64,000 nucleotides of DNA from Candidatus Roseilinea sp. NK_OTU-006 (GTDB lineage: Bacteria; Chloroflexota; Anaerolineae; J036; Brachytrichaceae), in NCBI RefSeq assembly GCF_012931985.1, contig NZ_JAAFGM010000004.1, positions 62,001 through 126,000 of the forward strand. The letters are read 5' to 3'. The notes below the pieces were generated by a model. The model was not told the DNA's origin. It saw only the letters and a program-made list of their open reading frames with translations, and searched no databases. Position numbers and translations under genes: made by a program. Positions 48,604-56,836 of this stretch are shown in pieces (positions within the stretch are counted from its first letter, which is position 1; the number at the start of each line of letters is the position of its first letter).

Positions 48604-50610
48604 TTAGCGGGTGTTGAGGTTCATATCGGCGTGCTCCCAGGTCGGGCTGGCGATTGGCTCGGCGTTGATCTTGCCGGCCTGTGCTTCCTTGATCACCGTC
48701 TCGAGCTCCTGGCCTGCGCCGATGACTTCCTTGCCGACGATGTCCACCGTGCCTTGCAGCAGAGCGGCCACCGCGCCAGCTGGGTTCGCGTCGAAGATTT
48801 GGATGACGATCTCTTCCGCCTTCGGTGCACCCAGGTAGAAATCGGGGAAGGCCTTGAGCGTGATCTTCGAGCCTTTCTCCCAGCTCTCCAATTTGAACGG
48901 TCCGGTGCCGAGCGGCTTTTCGGTCAGCTCCGGCAAGTTCTTGAAGTCCTTCGGCGGAACCTCGGCTAGGGTCTTGCCCTTGTATTCGCCTTCGGTCTCC
49001 ACCACGCGGTGTGACGGGTAGTAACCGTAGGGCGGCAGATAGTATCTCGGGTTCAGGTAACCAGGCACATAGGTCACCGTGTAACCCAGGCCATCTGCCA
49101 GCACCTCATGCTTGGCCGTGCGGTCACAAGTGAAGTAGGAAGTGTTGCCCGACTCGCGATCGCAGGCGACCTTGTAACCCAACTCGAAGTCGGCGTTCTT
49201 CAGGTCTTCGCCGTCTTGCCACTTGCGCGGCTTGAACTTGAAGGTCACGGTCAGTTGCGGCACCTTGACGCCGGCGACCAGGTCTACTTCCTCGCCGGCG
49301 GCATTCTTCACCTTAAGCGCCAACTCTTTGCCTTCGGCGTCGGTCAGCTTGCCGTCCTTGAAGGTGCCGACGTCGCCGTTGGCGTTGACCAGCACATCGC
49401 CGTCCTTGATCTCGACTTCGGTGAGCGTCGCGCCGCCGTTCTCGATGCGCGGGAAGTCCTCGCCTTCCAAGCCGACGTTCTGGAAGCCGTAGCTATATTG
49501 CGTAGCATCCACGCCGTAGATCAACTGACCGACGATCACCGCCACGGCCGCGCTCTCTTGCAACAAGAACAGCGACTGCGGCTCTTGACCGAGCGCCACG
49601 ACGATGGTCTTCCGGTCAGGTAGCTCAAAGTCCTGCGAATTCGCCGACCAGTATTCAGTCGGGTCCGGGCGCAAGCCCTTCAGATCCTTGTTGTAGGCCG
49701 TGGCCTCCAAGCGCTGGAAGAGCGGCAGGGACACCATGTCCTTGCTGAACTCTTCCTGCACGATCACGTAATTCTTCTTGCGCTCTTCGAGGTTGAGCGT
49801 GTTGTTGGCCTGCTTGATGGCGTTGCTAGCGCGCTCGTTGCACCAGCCCATGTAGTTCTGGCCGTTCCAGTTGTTGGCCGGTGTGGGGATCTGGTCGCAG
49901 GCATAAAGGCTCGGGCCGGGCGGCTCGGTCTCGCCAACCCAGGCGAAGGCGCCGATGTCGAAGTCGCGCCGGCGCAGGCCGGAGTTGCCGCCAAACCAGA
50001 TCGAGCCGGGGATGTAGGACGGCAGGAGCTGGATGCCGCATTGCTGCAACTGGCTCACCCACACCGCGCCCCAGGTCTGGCGGAACGGCGCGTTGGTGGT
50101 GGTGAAGCGAATCGCCAGCGGCTCGCCTTTATCGTTGACGCGAATGCGCCCACCTTCGGGCAGCTTCCAGCCGGCTTCGTCGAGCAACTGGCCCGCTTTC
50201 TCGATGTTGAATTCATAGGTGACGACGTTCGCGTTCGGATCAATGTTCTTGGCGTACCATGGCGAATCCTTCGGGATGAAGGTATCCATAATCTGCTTGG
50301 CGCGCTGCTCCTCCGGCAGGAACCCGTACACCGAGCCGATCAGCTCAATCGGGTTGGTGCAGTGCGCGATGGCCTGGCGCACGCGCACGTCGCTCAGGAT
50401 GGGATGGGGGCGCGTCCACTCCGGTATCGGCGTCGCGGTCACTTCGACGATCTTCTCGACTTCTTTCTCCTTGACCACCTCGACGACCTCGGTCACTTTG
50501 ACCTCAACAGTCTGCACGACCGGGGCAGATCCTTGCGGCGCGCAGGCTGAAAGGATCAGACCGGCTGCTGCAGCGGAAGCAAGTACGACATGGGGTTTTC
50601 GGTTTCGCAT
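48604..50610 (-). CDS. Family 5 peptide-binding lipoprotein with apparent circular permutation
   Basis: A 668-residue lipoprotein (lipobox ending at Cys23) with a Val/Glu/Lys linker to ~residue 60. The order of the SBP_bac_5 halves is reversed. Residues ~66-330 are the normal C-terminal half, starting LSDVRVRQAIAHC, with NIEKAGQLLDEAGWK. Residues ~334-668 are the normal N-terminal half, starting KTIVVALGQEPQSL, with RKWQDGEDLKNADFELGYK and GTGPFKLESWEKG. The protein stops at WEHADMNLNTR, exactly where an unpermuted protein would continue into RPHPILSDVRV. Reading is continuous. It has a strong AGGAGG site and heads the peptide operon. Confidence 0.85.
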   Translation of the reverse strand: MRNRKPHVVLASAAAAGLILSACAPQGSAPVVQTVEVKVTEVVEVVKEKEVEKIVEVTATPIPEWTRPHPILSDVRVRQAIAHCTNPIELIGSVYGFLPEEQRAKQIMDTFIPKDSPWYAKNIDPNANVVTYEFNIEKAGQLLDEAGWKLPEGGRIRVNDKGEPLAIRFTTTNAPFRQTWGAVWVSQLQQCGIQLLPSYIPGSIWFGGNSGLRRRDFDIGAFAWVGETEPPGPSLYACDQIPTPANNWNGQNYMGWCNERASNAIKQANNTLNLEERKKNYVIVQEEFSKDMVSLPLFQRLEATAYNKDLKGLRPDPTEYWSANSQDFELPDRKTIVVALGQEPQSLFLLQESAAVAVIVGQLIYGVDATQYSYGFQNVGLEGEDFPRIENGGATLTEVEIKDGDVLVNANGDVGTFKDGKLTDAEGKELALKVKNAAGEEVDLVAGVKVPQLTVTFKFKPRKWQDGEDLKNADFELGYKVACDRESGNTSYFTCDRTAKHEVLADGLGYTVTYVPGYLNPRYYLPPYGYYPSHRVVETEGEYKGKTLAEVPPKDFKNLPELTEKPLGTGPFKLESWEKGSKITLKAFPDFYLGAPKAEEIVIQIFDANPAGAVAALLQGTVDIVGKEVIGAGQELETVIKEAQAGKINAEPIASPTWEHADMNLNTR

Positions 50611-50879
50611 GTGTATAGGTCTCCTCCTAAGTGAGATTTAGGACACTGAATTGATGGGAAGCTTCTGATGCGCAAAGCATAGGGTTGGCTTGGGTGAAGG
50701 TGGCTGTCAATTACGCAAGCATCTCTACTCGTGTCGCCGGAGTGAACGAACGTTCGGCAGTGCGACCTTGATGATTAAAATTATCGCGAATGAGGGGGGA
50801 CTTGTCAAGAAACGCAGGGGCCTTCGGCCTTCGCATGTGGGAATTTGGCGGGGCGCCCTGTGGTAACCTAGCCTGCGCT

Positions 50880-51800
50880 ATGCCATCATTGCGCGACGCC
50901 CTGGCCCGCACGCGCAGCAGCCTATTCGGCAAAGTCCAAGCGCTGCTGGGCCAGGCCGACATCACCGACGAGACCTGGGACGAACTGGAGGCGCTGCTGT
51001 TGCAAGCCGACGTTGGGGTAGCGACCACCCAAAAGCTGCTTGCTGCGCTCAAGCAACGCGCCCGCAATGAGGGCATCATGCGCGCCGAGAAGCTGCGCGA
51101 TGTGCTCAAGGACGAGTTGCGGAAGCTGCTGTTGCCGGGCGGCGCGCCGGCGCCCTACGTCTACGACAGGACGCGCCTGCTCGAAGTGATCCTGGTTGTC
51201 GGCGTGAACGGCAGCGGCAAAACCACCAGCATCGCCAAGCTCAGCAAGCTGTATCAGTCTAAAGGGCGCAAGGTGCTGCTGGCGGCGTGCGACACTTTCC
51301 GCGCGGCGGCGATTGACCAACTGCAAATCTGGGGCGAGCGCGCCGGCATCCCGGTGATCGCCGGCCTGCCCAACAGCGACCCCGGCGCAGTCGCCTTCGA
51401 CGCCATCCAGGCCGCCTTCGCCCGCAAGTGCGACCTGTTGATCGTAGACACCGCCGGCCGGCTGCACACCAAGCACAACCTGATGAAGGAGCTGGAGAAG
51501 GTGCGCAACGTGCTGCAGCGCTCGGTGCACGAAGCGCCGCATCAAACGCTGTTGGTAATTGACGCGGCCAACGGGCAGAACGCCATCAACCAGGCCCAGG
51601 GCTTCACCGCCTCGGTCGGCATCACGGGCGTCATCCTGACCAAGCTCGACGGCACGCCGAAGGGCGGCGTGGCCTTCGCCATCGCCGGCGAACTCGGCAT
51701 TCCGATCCGCTACATCGGCACCGGCGAGAAGATTGACGATATTCAGGAATTCGACGCCAAGGCGTTTGTAGACAGCCTGTTCGAAGATGGGCAAGGGTAA
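50880..51800 (+). CDS. ftsY: Signal recognition particle receptor FtsY
   Basis: A 306-residue SRP-family GTPase that docks ribosome-SRP complexes at the membrane. The NG domain is complete: N domain ~10-85 with [12 protein letters not shown]1 GVNGSGKTT at 108-116, [27 protein letters not shown] and the C-terminal [13 protein letters not shown]. The acidic A domain of E. coli FtsY is absent, as in many bacteria. The ATG at 50880 gives the family N terminus; an upstream in-frame extension to 50790 is unlikely. Confidence 0.95.
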   Translation: MPSLRDALARTRSSLFGKVQALLGQADITDETWDELEALLLQADVGVATTQKLLAALKQRARNEGIMRAEKLRDVLKDELRKLLLPGGAPAPYVYDRTRLLEVILVVGVNGSGKTTSIAKLSKLYQSKGRKVLLAACDTFRAAAIDQLQIWGERAGIPVIAGLPNSDPGAVAFDAIQAAFARKCDLLIVDTAGRLHTKHNLMKELEKVRNVLQRSVHEAPHQTLLVIDAANGQNAINQAQGFTASVGITGVILTKLDGTPKGGVAFAIAGELGIPIRYIGTGEKIDDIQEFDAKAFVDSLFEDGQG

Positions 51801-51863
51801 CGCTGCCGCAGGCTGCGGCAAGCTCGGCTTACGGCTACCGTTCGTGCTGCGGCGCCGCAGGCG

Positions 51864-52670
51864 TCAAGCCTGCGCCGACGTTGACCTGCCGGCAGCCTTC
51901 CAGGCCTCGTATTCCTTCCAGCCCTCTTCGCTCAGCGGGTAGTACTTCCAAATCGAGCCGCCCTCGGCCAGCTTCATCCGGCTGAAGACTTCCCAATCTT
52001 CATGATGCAGGGCGTGCTCCAGAAGCATCGGAGCCATTTGCTGCGGAACGCACACCGCGCCGTCGTCGTCGGCGATGATGATGTCGCCTGGCAGCACCAG
52101 CACGCGATCCATCGCGATAGGCACGTCGTAAGCGTAGGGCATCAACGTGGCTTGCGAAGCATAGTTTGGTGTGAAGCCCTTCGTCCACATCGCAATGCCG
52201 ATTTGCTGAATCCTAGGCCAATCGCGCACGCAACCGTCCACCACCATGCCGATCCCACCGCGGCCCTTGAAGTAAGTGGAGAGCATCTCGCCCACGCAGC
52301 CAGTGTACATGTCGCCCCAGGCCTGAATGCACAGCACGTCGCCGGGTTGCACGCCGTCGAACACGCTCCACAATGCGCTGACGCGCTCGCCCTGCTCCTG
52401 GCTGATGCCGCTGTAGATGTCCTCGCGCTGCGGCATGAATTGCAGCGTCACCGCCGGGCCGACGATCTTGCGACCGGGCGTGCGCGGCAGCGGCCCGGCG
52501 ATGAACGTCTGGCGGATGCCCATCTTGTGCATCATTGCGCTGGCCGTGGCCGAGCTGACCGCATACAGCTTCTCGACGATCGCCGGATCGGGCCGTTCGA
52601 AAGCCGGGCCGCGGATCGGCAAGCGAATGCCCTTCGGAGGAATGAGCGGGATTTCAATCTTTTCAGACAT
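51864..52670 (-). CDS. RraA-family protein (HMG/oxaloacetate aldolase-like)
   Basis: A 268-residue member of the RraA/dimethylmenaquinone methyltransferase-like family. The core segment AWGDMYTGCVGEMLSTYFKG with GMVVDGCVRDWPRI carries the Gly, Glu, Arg and Asp residues used for metal and pyruvate binding in 4-hydroxy-4-methyl-2-oxoglutarate aldolases. It probably acts on small oxo-acids; a true RNase E inhibitor role is unlikely here. It starts 7 bases after the adjacent large gene and is co-transcribed with it. Confidence 0.85.
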   Translation of the reverse strand: MSEKIEIPLIPPKGIRLPIRGPAFERPDPAIVEKLYAVSSATASAMMHKMGIRQTFIAGPLPRTPGRKIVGPAVTLQFMPQREDIYSGISQEQGERVSALWSVFDGVQPGDVLCIQAWGDMYTGCVGEMLSTYFKGRGGIGMVVDGCVRDWPRIQQIGIAMWTKGFTPNYASQATLMPYAYDVPIAMDRVLVLPGDIIIADDDGAVCVPQQMAPMLLEHALHHEDWEVFSRMKLAEGGSIWKYYPLSEEGWKEYEAWKAAGRSTSAQA

Positions 52671-52676
52671 GCTGGA

Positions 52677-54605
52677 TCAAACAGTAGGATATGTAGGCGG
52701 ATTCACGTTGCGCGTCATCGTCAGTTCGAGCCGGATTTCGCTCGCCGGCGGCAGCGCGACGGCGAACCGCGTCGCGCCGATCGGCTCGCGCGCGATGTTA
52801 CCCGAGCGCGCGCCGTGCGCGGCCGCATCCCAGCGATGCTCGCCGAACGCGCCGGCCTGCACGATGACTTCGCGCTGCATCGAAGAGTTGGTGTTGACGA
52901 GGCGCACGACCAGCCGCGTCGCCTCGGAGCGCTCGACGAGCGCAGCAACATCCGGCGGCAACCCCGGCCGGCGCCGTTGCCCATCGAAGTAGCGCAGCGG
53001 CGCGATCAGCAAGCCGCCGTTGTAGATCGGCTGCGGCGCGCCGAGGGTAAGCTGCACCAGCGCCTCAGTCGTCACTGGGTTGCGCACCTGCCAGTGGTGA
53101 ATGTTCACGGTCGTCAGATCGGCGCGATCCTCCTCGATGGATTGCAGGCGCTGAGCGACCTGTTCGAGCGCGACATCGAGGATGCGTTCGGGATAATCGG
53201 GGTTCTCGCCTTGGAGGAAGCACAACCAGGGCTGCTCGTGGCCGGCATCCTCTTTGCCGCGGAATGAGATGACTTGACGCCAGTCGTAACGCTCCGTTTG
53301 GCGCAACTCGGCCAAGCGCGCCCAGTCTGCGTCGCTGCGCGTCAGATTCCAGAGCGCAGCCGGGTACACGGGCGACAGCGGCTGATAGTCGAACCAACCG
53401 CGGTCGCCATGGCGGTATGGGACGACGCACATGGGCGCCTCTTGTGACTCATCGGCGCGATCTTGCACGTCCAGCCGGCCGGCGTAGTGCCCCGCATTGG
53501 AATCGCCCGACGCAACGAGTTGGCCGACCCAGTGATGGCCGAGGCTGCTGCGCTTGACTTCGCGGAGGGGTAACACGGCACGACGAGACCAAACGCCGTC
53601 CATCTGCCAGCGCGGCAAATCGAAGTAGCGCGCGTCGCCGGTGGCCAAGAACGCCGCCGCAGCAGCGACCAGCGTCGCCATCGCGAGGTTGTAGAAACCG
53701 TGCGGCCACTGCCAACCATACAGCCCGCCATACCATTTCCCGTCGAGATACTCCCCTACCCGTCCCGATAAGCCGACGTTGTCTGGGATCAGCCCGCCGT
53801 TGGCCTCTGCGCGCGCCATCCATGCGCCGACGTACTCGACGAGCCAGTCGCCATAGCGCGGCTCGCCGGTCAGCAGCCAGGCGTTGGCAATCAAGCTGGT
53901 CACGCCCAGATTGGCCGCGACGTCGCCCTTGCCGTAACGCTGGTGAGTGGCTTCGCCCATGCGCCGCGCCAAGACTGGGTCGCGCAGGTCATCGAGCGTG
54001 TTCACGCCGGGCACGTCGTCGAAGGGCAAGCCATAGGGCTGCATCCAATCGCCGTATGTCCAAGCGCGATCTTCCGAGTCGAAGAAGCCCCAGCGCGGCC
54101 CGCCGCTGCCATTGTGCGGCGCACGGATGAGCTTGTGGACCGGGTCGTAGTTGCCGGCGCGCGGATCAACATACAGCTCGGCGAAGCGCCGAGCGCGCGC
54201 GACGTTCTGCGCATGCGTCGGATCGGCCAGGCACAAAAAGTAGAAATACGTGTAATGCTCGCTCTGGTGGAACTGGTCATAGCCGCGCTCGTACTCATTC
54301 AGCACCGGCCCCAGGGCGGTGAGTTGGCGGGTGATGGCGTCCCATTCGCGCTGCGCCGTCTCGAGGAACCAATCGTCGCCGCCGAGCAGATACAACAGCG
54401 GCCAGTTGACGAATGCCTCGTAGAAGTCGTCCACCCCGTCGCGCATATCCGGCCAGGTGGTCGCCCAGATCAGCGTACCGTCCTCGCGGGTGTACTTGTC
54501 GAGGTAGATCTGAGCCGCCGCACGCATGGCGTCGAACAGCCGGCGCTGCTTGAGCGCCCAAGCCGGCGGCTGTGCGCACGGCGTTGAGGCTGTGATCATG
54601 TGCAT
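52677..54605 (-). CDS. Large protein with six-hairpin glycosidase-like pattern, function unknown
   Basis: A 642-residue protein without signal peptide. Repeated aromatic helix pairs (DDFYEAFVNWPLLYLLGGD, EHYTYFYFLCLADPTHAQN, YGWQWPHGFYNLAMATLV) suggest an alpha/alpha-toroid as in six-hairpin glycosidases and lyases. The last ~120 residues look like a beta-sandwich (TRLVVRLVNTNSSMQREVIV). I cannot name a characterised family. The RraA-like gene follows after 6 bases, suggesting one pathway for a sugar-acid or glycan. Intracellular location is inferred from the absence of a signal. Confidence 0.6.
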   Translation of the reverse strand: MHMITASTPCAQPPAWALKQRRLFDAMRAAAQIYLDKYTREDGTLIWATTWPDMRDGVDDFYEAFVNWPLLYLLGGDDWFLETAQREWDAITRQLTALGPVLNEYERGYDQFHQSEHYTYFYFLCLADPTHAQNVARARRFAELYVDPRAGNYDPVHKLIRAPHNGSGGPRWGFFDSEDRAWTYGDWMQPYGLPFDDVPGVNTLDDLRDPVLARRMGEATHQRYGKGDVAANLGVTSLIANAWLLTGEPRYGDWLVEYVGAWMARAEANGGLIPDNVGLSGRVGEYLDGKWYGGLYGWQWPHGFYNLAMATLVAAAAAFLATGDARYFDLPRWQMDGVWSRRAVLPLREVKRSSLGHHWVGQLVASGDSNAGHYAGRLDVQDRADESQEAPMCVVPYRHGDRGWFDYQPLSPVYPAALWNLTRSDADWARLAELRQTERYDWRQVISFRGKEDAGHEQPWLCFLQGENPDYPERILDVALEQVAQRLQSIEEDRADLTTVNIHHWQVRNPVTTEALVQLTLGAPQPIYNGGLLIAPLRYFDGQRRRPGLPPDVAALVERSEATRLVVRLVNTNSSMQREVIVQAGAFGEHRWDAAAHGARSGNIAREPIGATRFAVALPPASEIRLELTMTRNVNPPTYPTV

Positions 54606-54631
54606 GTTTGAAGCGGGGGAGGCGCGATGCT

Positions 54632-55021
54632 TCAGTGCAAGTCGAGCTTATCGGGCGCGATTTTGTAAATTACCCGTACTTCACCCGGGCGCAGCGGGCC
54701 GAAGGGCTTGCCGGTGTATTTGATCGAAAGCTGGTCTATGTGCTCACGCGCGCCGGCTTCCGTCACCTCGGCGACATGCCCACGCACTTGGATGTAGCGG
54801 TAGGGATTCTCGGCATCCATGATCTCGATGGCCACCTTCGCGCCCAGCGGCATGTTGCGTTCTTTCACCCGGCCGCGTGCGGTGTTGATGACGATATAGT
54901 CGCCGTCATAGTCCACCCATACCGGCGTTACCTGTGGGCTGCCATCCGGCATGACCGTCGCCAGATGCGCAAACGATTTCTTTTGGAAAAGATCGAGGTA
55001 CTCGTTGGGAATCTTGGGCAT
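54632..55021 (-). CDS. PPOX-class pyridoxamine 5'-phosphate oxidase-like flavoprotein
   Basis: A 129-residue split-barrel protein of the F420/FMN-binding PPOX group. It shows FAHLATVMPDGSPQVTPVWV, YIVINTARGRVKERNM and YIQVRGHVAEVTEAGAREHI. Members reduce or bind small substrates with F420 or FMN; the cofactor here is not certain. The ATG at 55021 matches the family N terminus. A longer in-frame reading to 55453 is not real coding sequence, because it overlaps the NYN gene in another frame. Confidence 0.88.
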   Translation of the reverse strand: MPKIPNEYLDLFQKKSFAHLATVMPDGSPQVTPVWVDYDGDYIVINTARGRVKERNMPLGAKVAIEIMDAENPYRYIQVRGHVAEVTEAGAREHIDQLSIKYTGKPFGPLRPGEVRVIYKIAPDKLDLH

Positions 55022-55055
55022 AGATAGTCGAATGACGCCAGCGATTCGAGCGTGC

Positions 55056-55889
55056 TTACAAACGGGCCACGACTTTAATGTTGCGCGCCTCCAGCCCATC
55101 GTTGCGCAGGCTCCTGTGCAAGTCAAATTCAAAGATGATGTCGCGGTTAGGGATCTCCCCTGGCTCCAGATGGTCGAGCAAATACGAGTCGTGGAAGTAG
55201 GCCGTCTTGTAAGGCGAGTCCTTGCGGCGGGTGTCCGAGATCCATAGGTCGGCATCCACGCGATCCAGGAAACGCATGAAGCCGTAACCTTCGACATCCT
55301 TGTGGTAGTAACACACGCCGCGCACGCGCGAGCCGATCTCGCCCCAAGCCGGCGCGCCCCGCGGCGCGCCTCTGATCGGCAGCAAATTGGGTATGAGCCA
55401 GCCAGGGATGAACATGTCCACTTCGCGGCGTAGTTCGGACGACACGTTCTCAAACGCCACTAACTCGACGCGACAGCCGCGATTCTGCAGCGCGCGCACC
55501 ACCTGTACAAAATCCCCGTCGCCGGTCAGCATCAACACGCGATCGAGCTTCTCGGACTGCAACAACATGTCTACCGCCATGTCGAGGTCGGAGTTGGCTT
55601 TGGCGATCGCAGTGCCTTCAGCGTCGGTATAACGTTTGACGTCCTTCTGGATCACCTTATAGCCGAAATCGCGCAACGAGGAATGGAAGTTGCGCTGGCC
55701 CTCGGCATAGTTTGGATCCGCTTCAGCGCGCGCCGTATCGTAGGCGACATAGGCGTTCAAACGAACGACTTCGGCGTTATCGTGGCAGGCAAATTCGCGC
55801 AACACATCGAACTGCATGCCATACCCGCCGTTCATAGCGATATTCGCGACATCCACGTAGATTCCAACACTGGTGCGGCAACCTGACAT
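55056..55889 (-). CDS. NYN-domain (LabA/PIN-like) protein with C-terminal cold-shock-like region
   Basis: A 277-residue protein. Residues ~5-155 form a NYN/LabA_like nuclease domain with acidic residues in IYVDVANIAMN, SDLDMAVDMLL and LTGDGDFVQVVRAL. From ~190 onward, RGVCYYHKDVEGYGFMRF resembles the RNP region of a cold-shock/OB domain. This suggests an RNA-binding ribonuclease. The catalytic aspartates are present. Its partners and targets are unknown. Confidence 0.82.
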   Translation of the reverse strand: MSGCRTSVGIYVDVANIAMNGGYGMQFDVLREFACHDNAEVVRLNAYVAYDTARAEADPNYAEGQRNFHSSLRDFGYKVIQKDVKRYTDAEGTAIAKANSDLDMAVDMLLQSEKLDRVLMLTGDGDFVQVVRALQNRGCRVELVAFENVSSELRREVDMFIPGWLIPNLLPIRGAPRGAPAWGEIGSRVRGVCYYHKDVEGYGFMRFLDRVDADLWISDTRRKDSPYKTAYFHDSYLLDHLEPGEIPNRDIIFEFDLHRSLRNDGLEARNIKVVARL

Positions 55890-56003
55890 CGCGGTGAATT
55901 ATAGACAGGAACCAGTTCAACACCTCAACACACACCTAACAAGACAAGTGAGAGGAGAGGTGAGTCGCTTCTGGCTTCTCCTCGCACCGCGTTTGACGCG
56001 CGC

Positions 56004-56714
56004 TCAAGCCTGCCGACGCGCCGGCTGGGTCGAGTCGTCCGGTTCGGTGTGAAAGACCTGGTCCCACAGGCTGGTGCTCACGCCAAAGCGCGCATCGGGC
56101 GTCTTATAGTGATGTTCCATGTGATGGCGCTTGAGGAACTTCATCACGCTGCCTTTGGCCGGCAGGTGATGCGTGGCGTAGTGAATCATGTCATAGCCGA
56201 CGTAGCCCAGCACCGTGCCGGCGAACATCGGCGCGACGAGAAACGGCAGACCCAGGATGACGTCGAGCACGAGGTAGAACAAGGCGTAGAAGAAAATTGC
56301 GCCCGGAATGCTCACCGCCGGCGGCATCACCAGGCGGGTCTTGATGTGCGGCTGGTAGTGGTGCACGCCGTGGAAGAGAAAGATCAACTGCCACTGCGTC
56401 CGGCTGCGCGGGCGAAAGTGAAAGACGAAGCGATGCACCACGTATTCTAGGAAAGTCCACAACAGCGCCATGCCAAAGAGGAAGGCCACGCCATACCACA
56501 ACGGAGAGGCCGTCGCCGGCCAATTCAGCGCGCCTTTCACCAGAAAGAAAGCGACCACCGGCAGCCAGATCGCGAGCACCGCCTGCGGCGTAACATGCGT
56601 GAAGCGCTCCAGGAAGTCAGACTTCAACAGGCGCACCGGCACCTGGTCGTAGTTCACTTTGTCATGTGGAATGTCATCCACATTGACGGCCATCAGTCTA
56701 TCGAGGATGTTCAT
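56004..56714 (-). CDS. Fatty acid hydroxylase / sterol desaturase superfamily protein
   Basis: A 236-residue integral membrane di-iron enzyme. Four helices and the full set of histidine clusters are visible: HRFVFHF, HGVHHYQPH, HYATHH, and HHMEHH. The arrangement resembles fatty acid 2-hydroxylases, which add a hydroxyl to acyl chains. The start at ATG 56714 has a GGAGCAGGT site; a longer reading to 56810 overlaps the upstream region. A 2-hydroxylated membrane lipid is a possible product. Confidence 0.88.
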   Translation of the reverse strand: MNILDRLMAVNVDDIPHDKVNYDQVPVRLLKSDFLERFTHVTPQAVLAIWLPVVAFFLVKGALNWPATASPLWYGVAFLFGMALLWTFLEYVVHRFVFHFRPRSRTQWQLIFLFHGVHHYQPHIKTRLVMPPAVSIPGAIFFYALFYLVLDVILGLPFLVAPMFAGTVLGYVGYDMIHYATHHLPAKGSVMKFLKRHHMEHHYKTPDARFGVSTSLWDQVFHTEPDDSTQPARRQA

Positions 56715-56797
56715 ACCTGCTCCTAGATGCCATGCTTGGGGTTGCGCGTACATTCTACCGGAGCGCCGGCGACTGCCCGGATGGACGCAGCGAAATG

Positions 56798-56827
56798 CGG
56801 ACAAACTCACGGAGCGCCCGCTATAAT
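56798..56827 (+). promoter_or_regulatory. Probable promoter of the large membrane-protein gene
   Basis: TATAAT at 56822-56827 with a CGGACA -35-like box 18 bases upstream. The GTG start codon lies only 10 bases after the -10 box, so the transcript would begin almost at the start codon. This suggests a leaderless or near-leaderless mRNA. Confidence 0.5.
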
Positions 56828-56836
56828 CCGGGAACA

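Noticed and set aside
51801-51876. GC-rich inverted repeats after ftsY, considered as a terminator
   Set aside because: The stems are short, partly overlap the end of the RraA-like gene and lack a T run, so no confident call is possible.
52002-53267. 421-residue plus-strand frame across rraA-like and glycosidase-like genes
   Set aside because: It spans two convincing minus-strand genes in an antisense frame and shows no family features.
54632-55453. 273-residue reading of the PPOX gene
   Set aside because: The first ~144 residues are Arg/Cys/Thr-rich and overlap the NYN gene in another frame. Family homology begins at ATG 55021.
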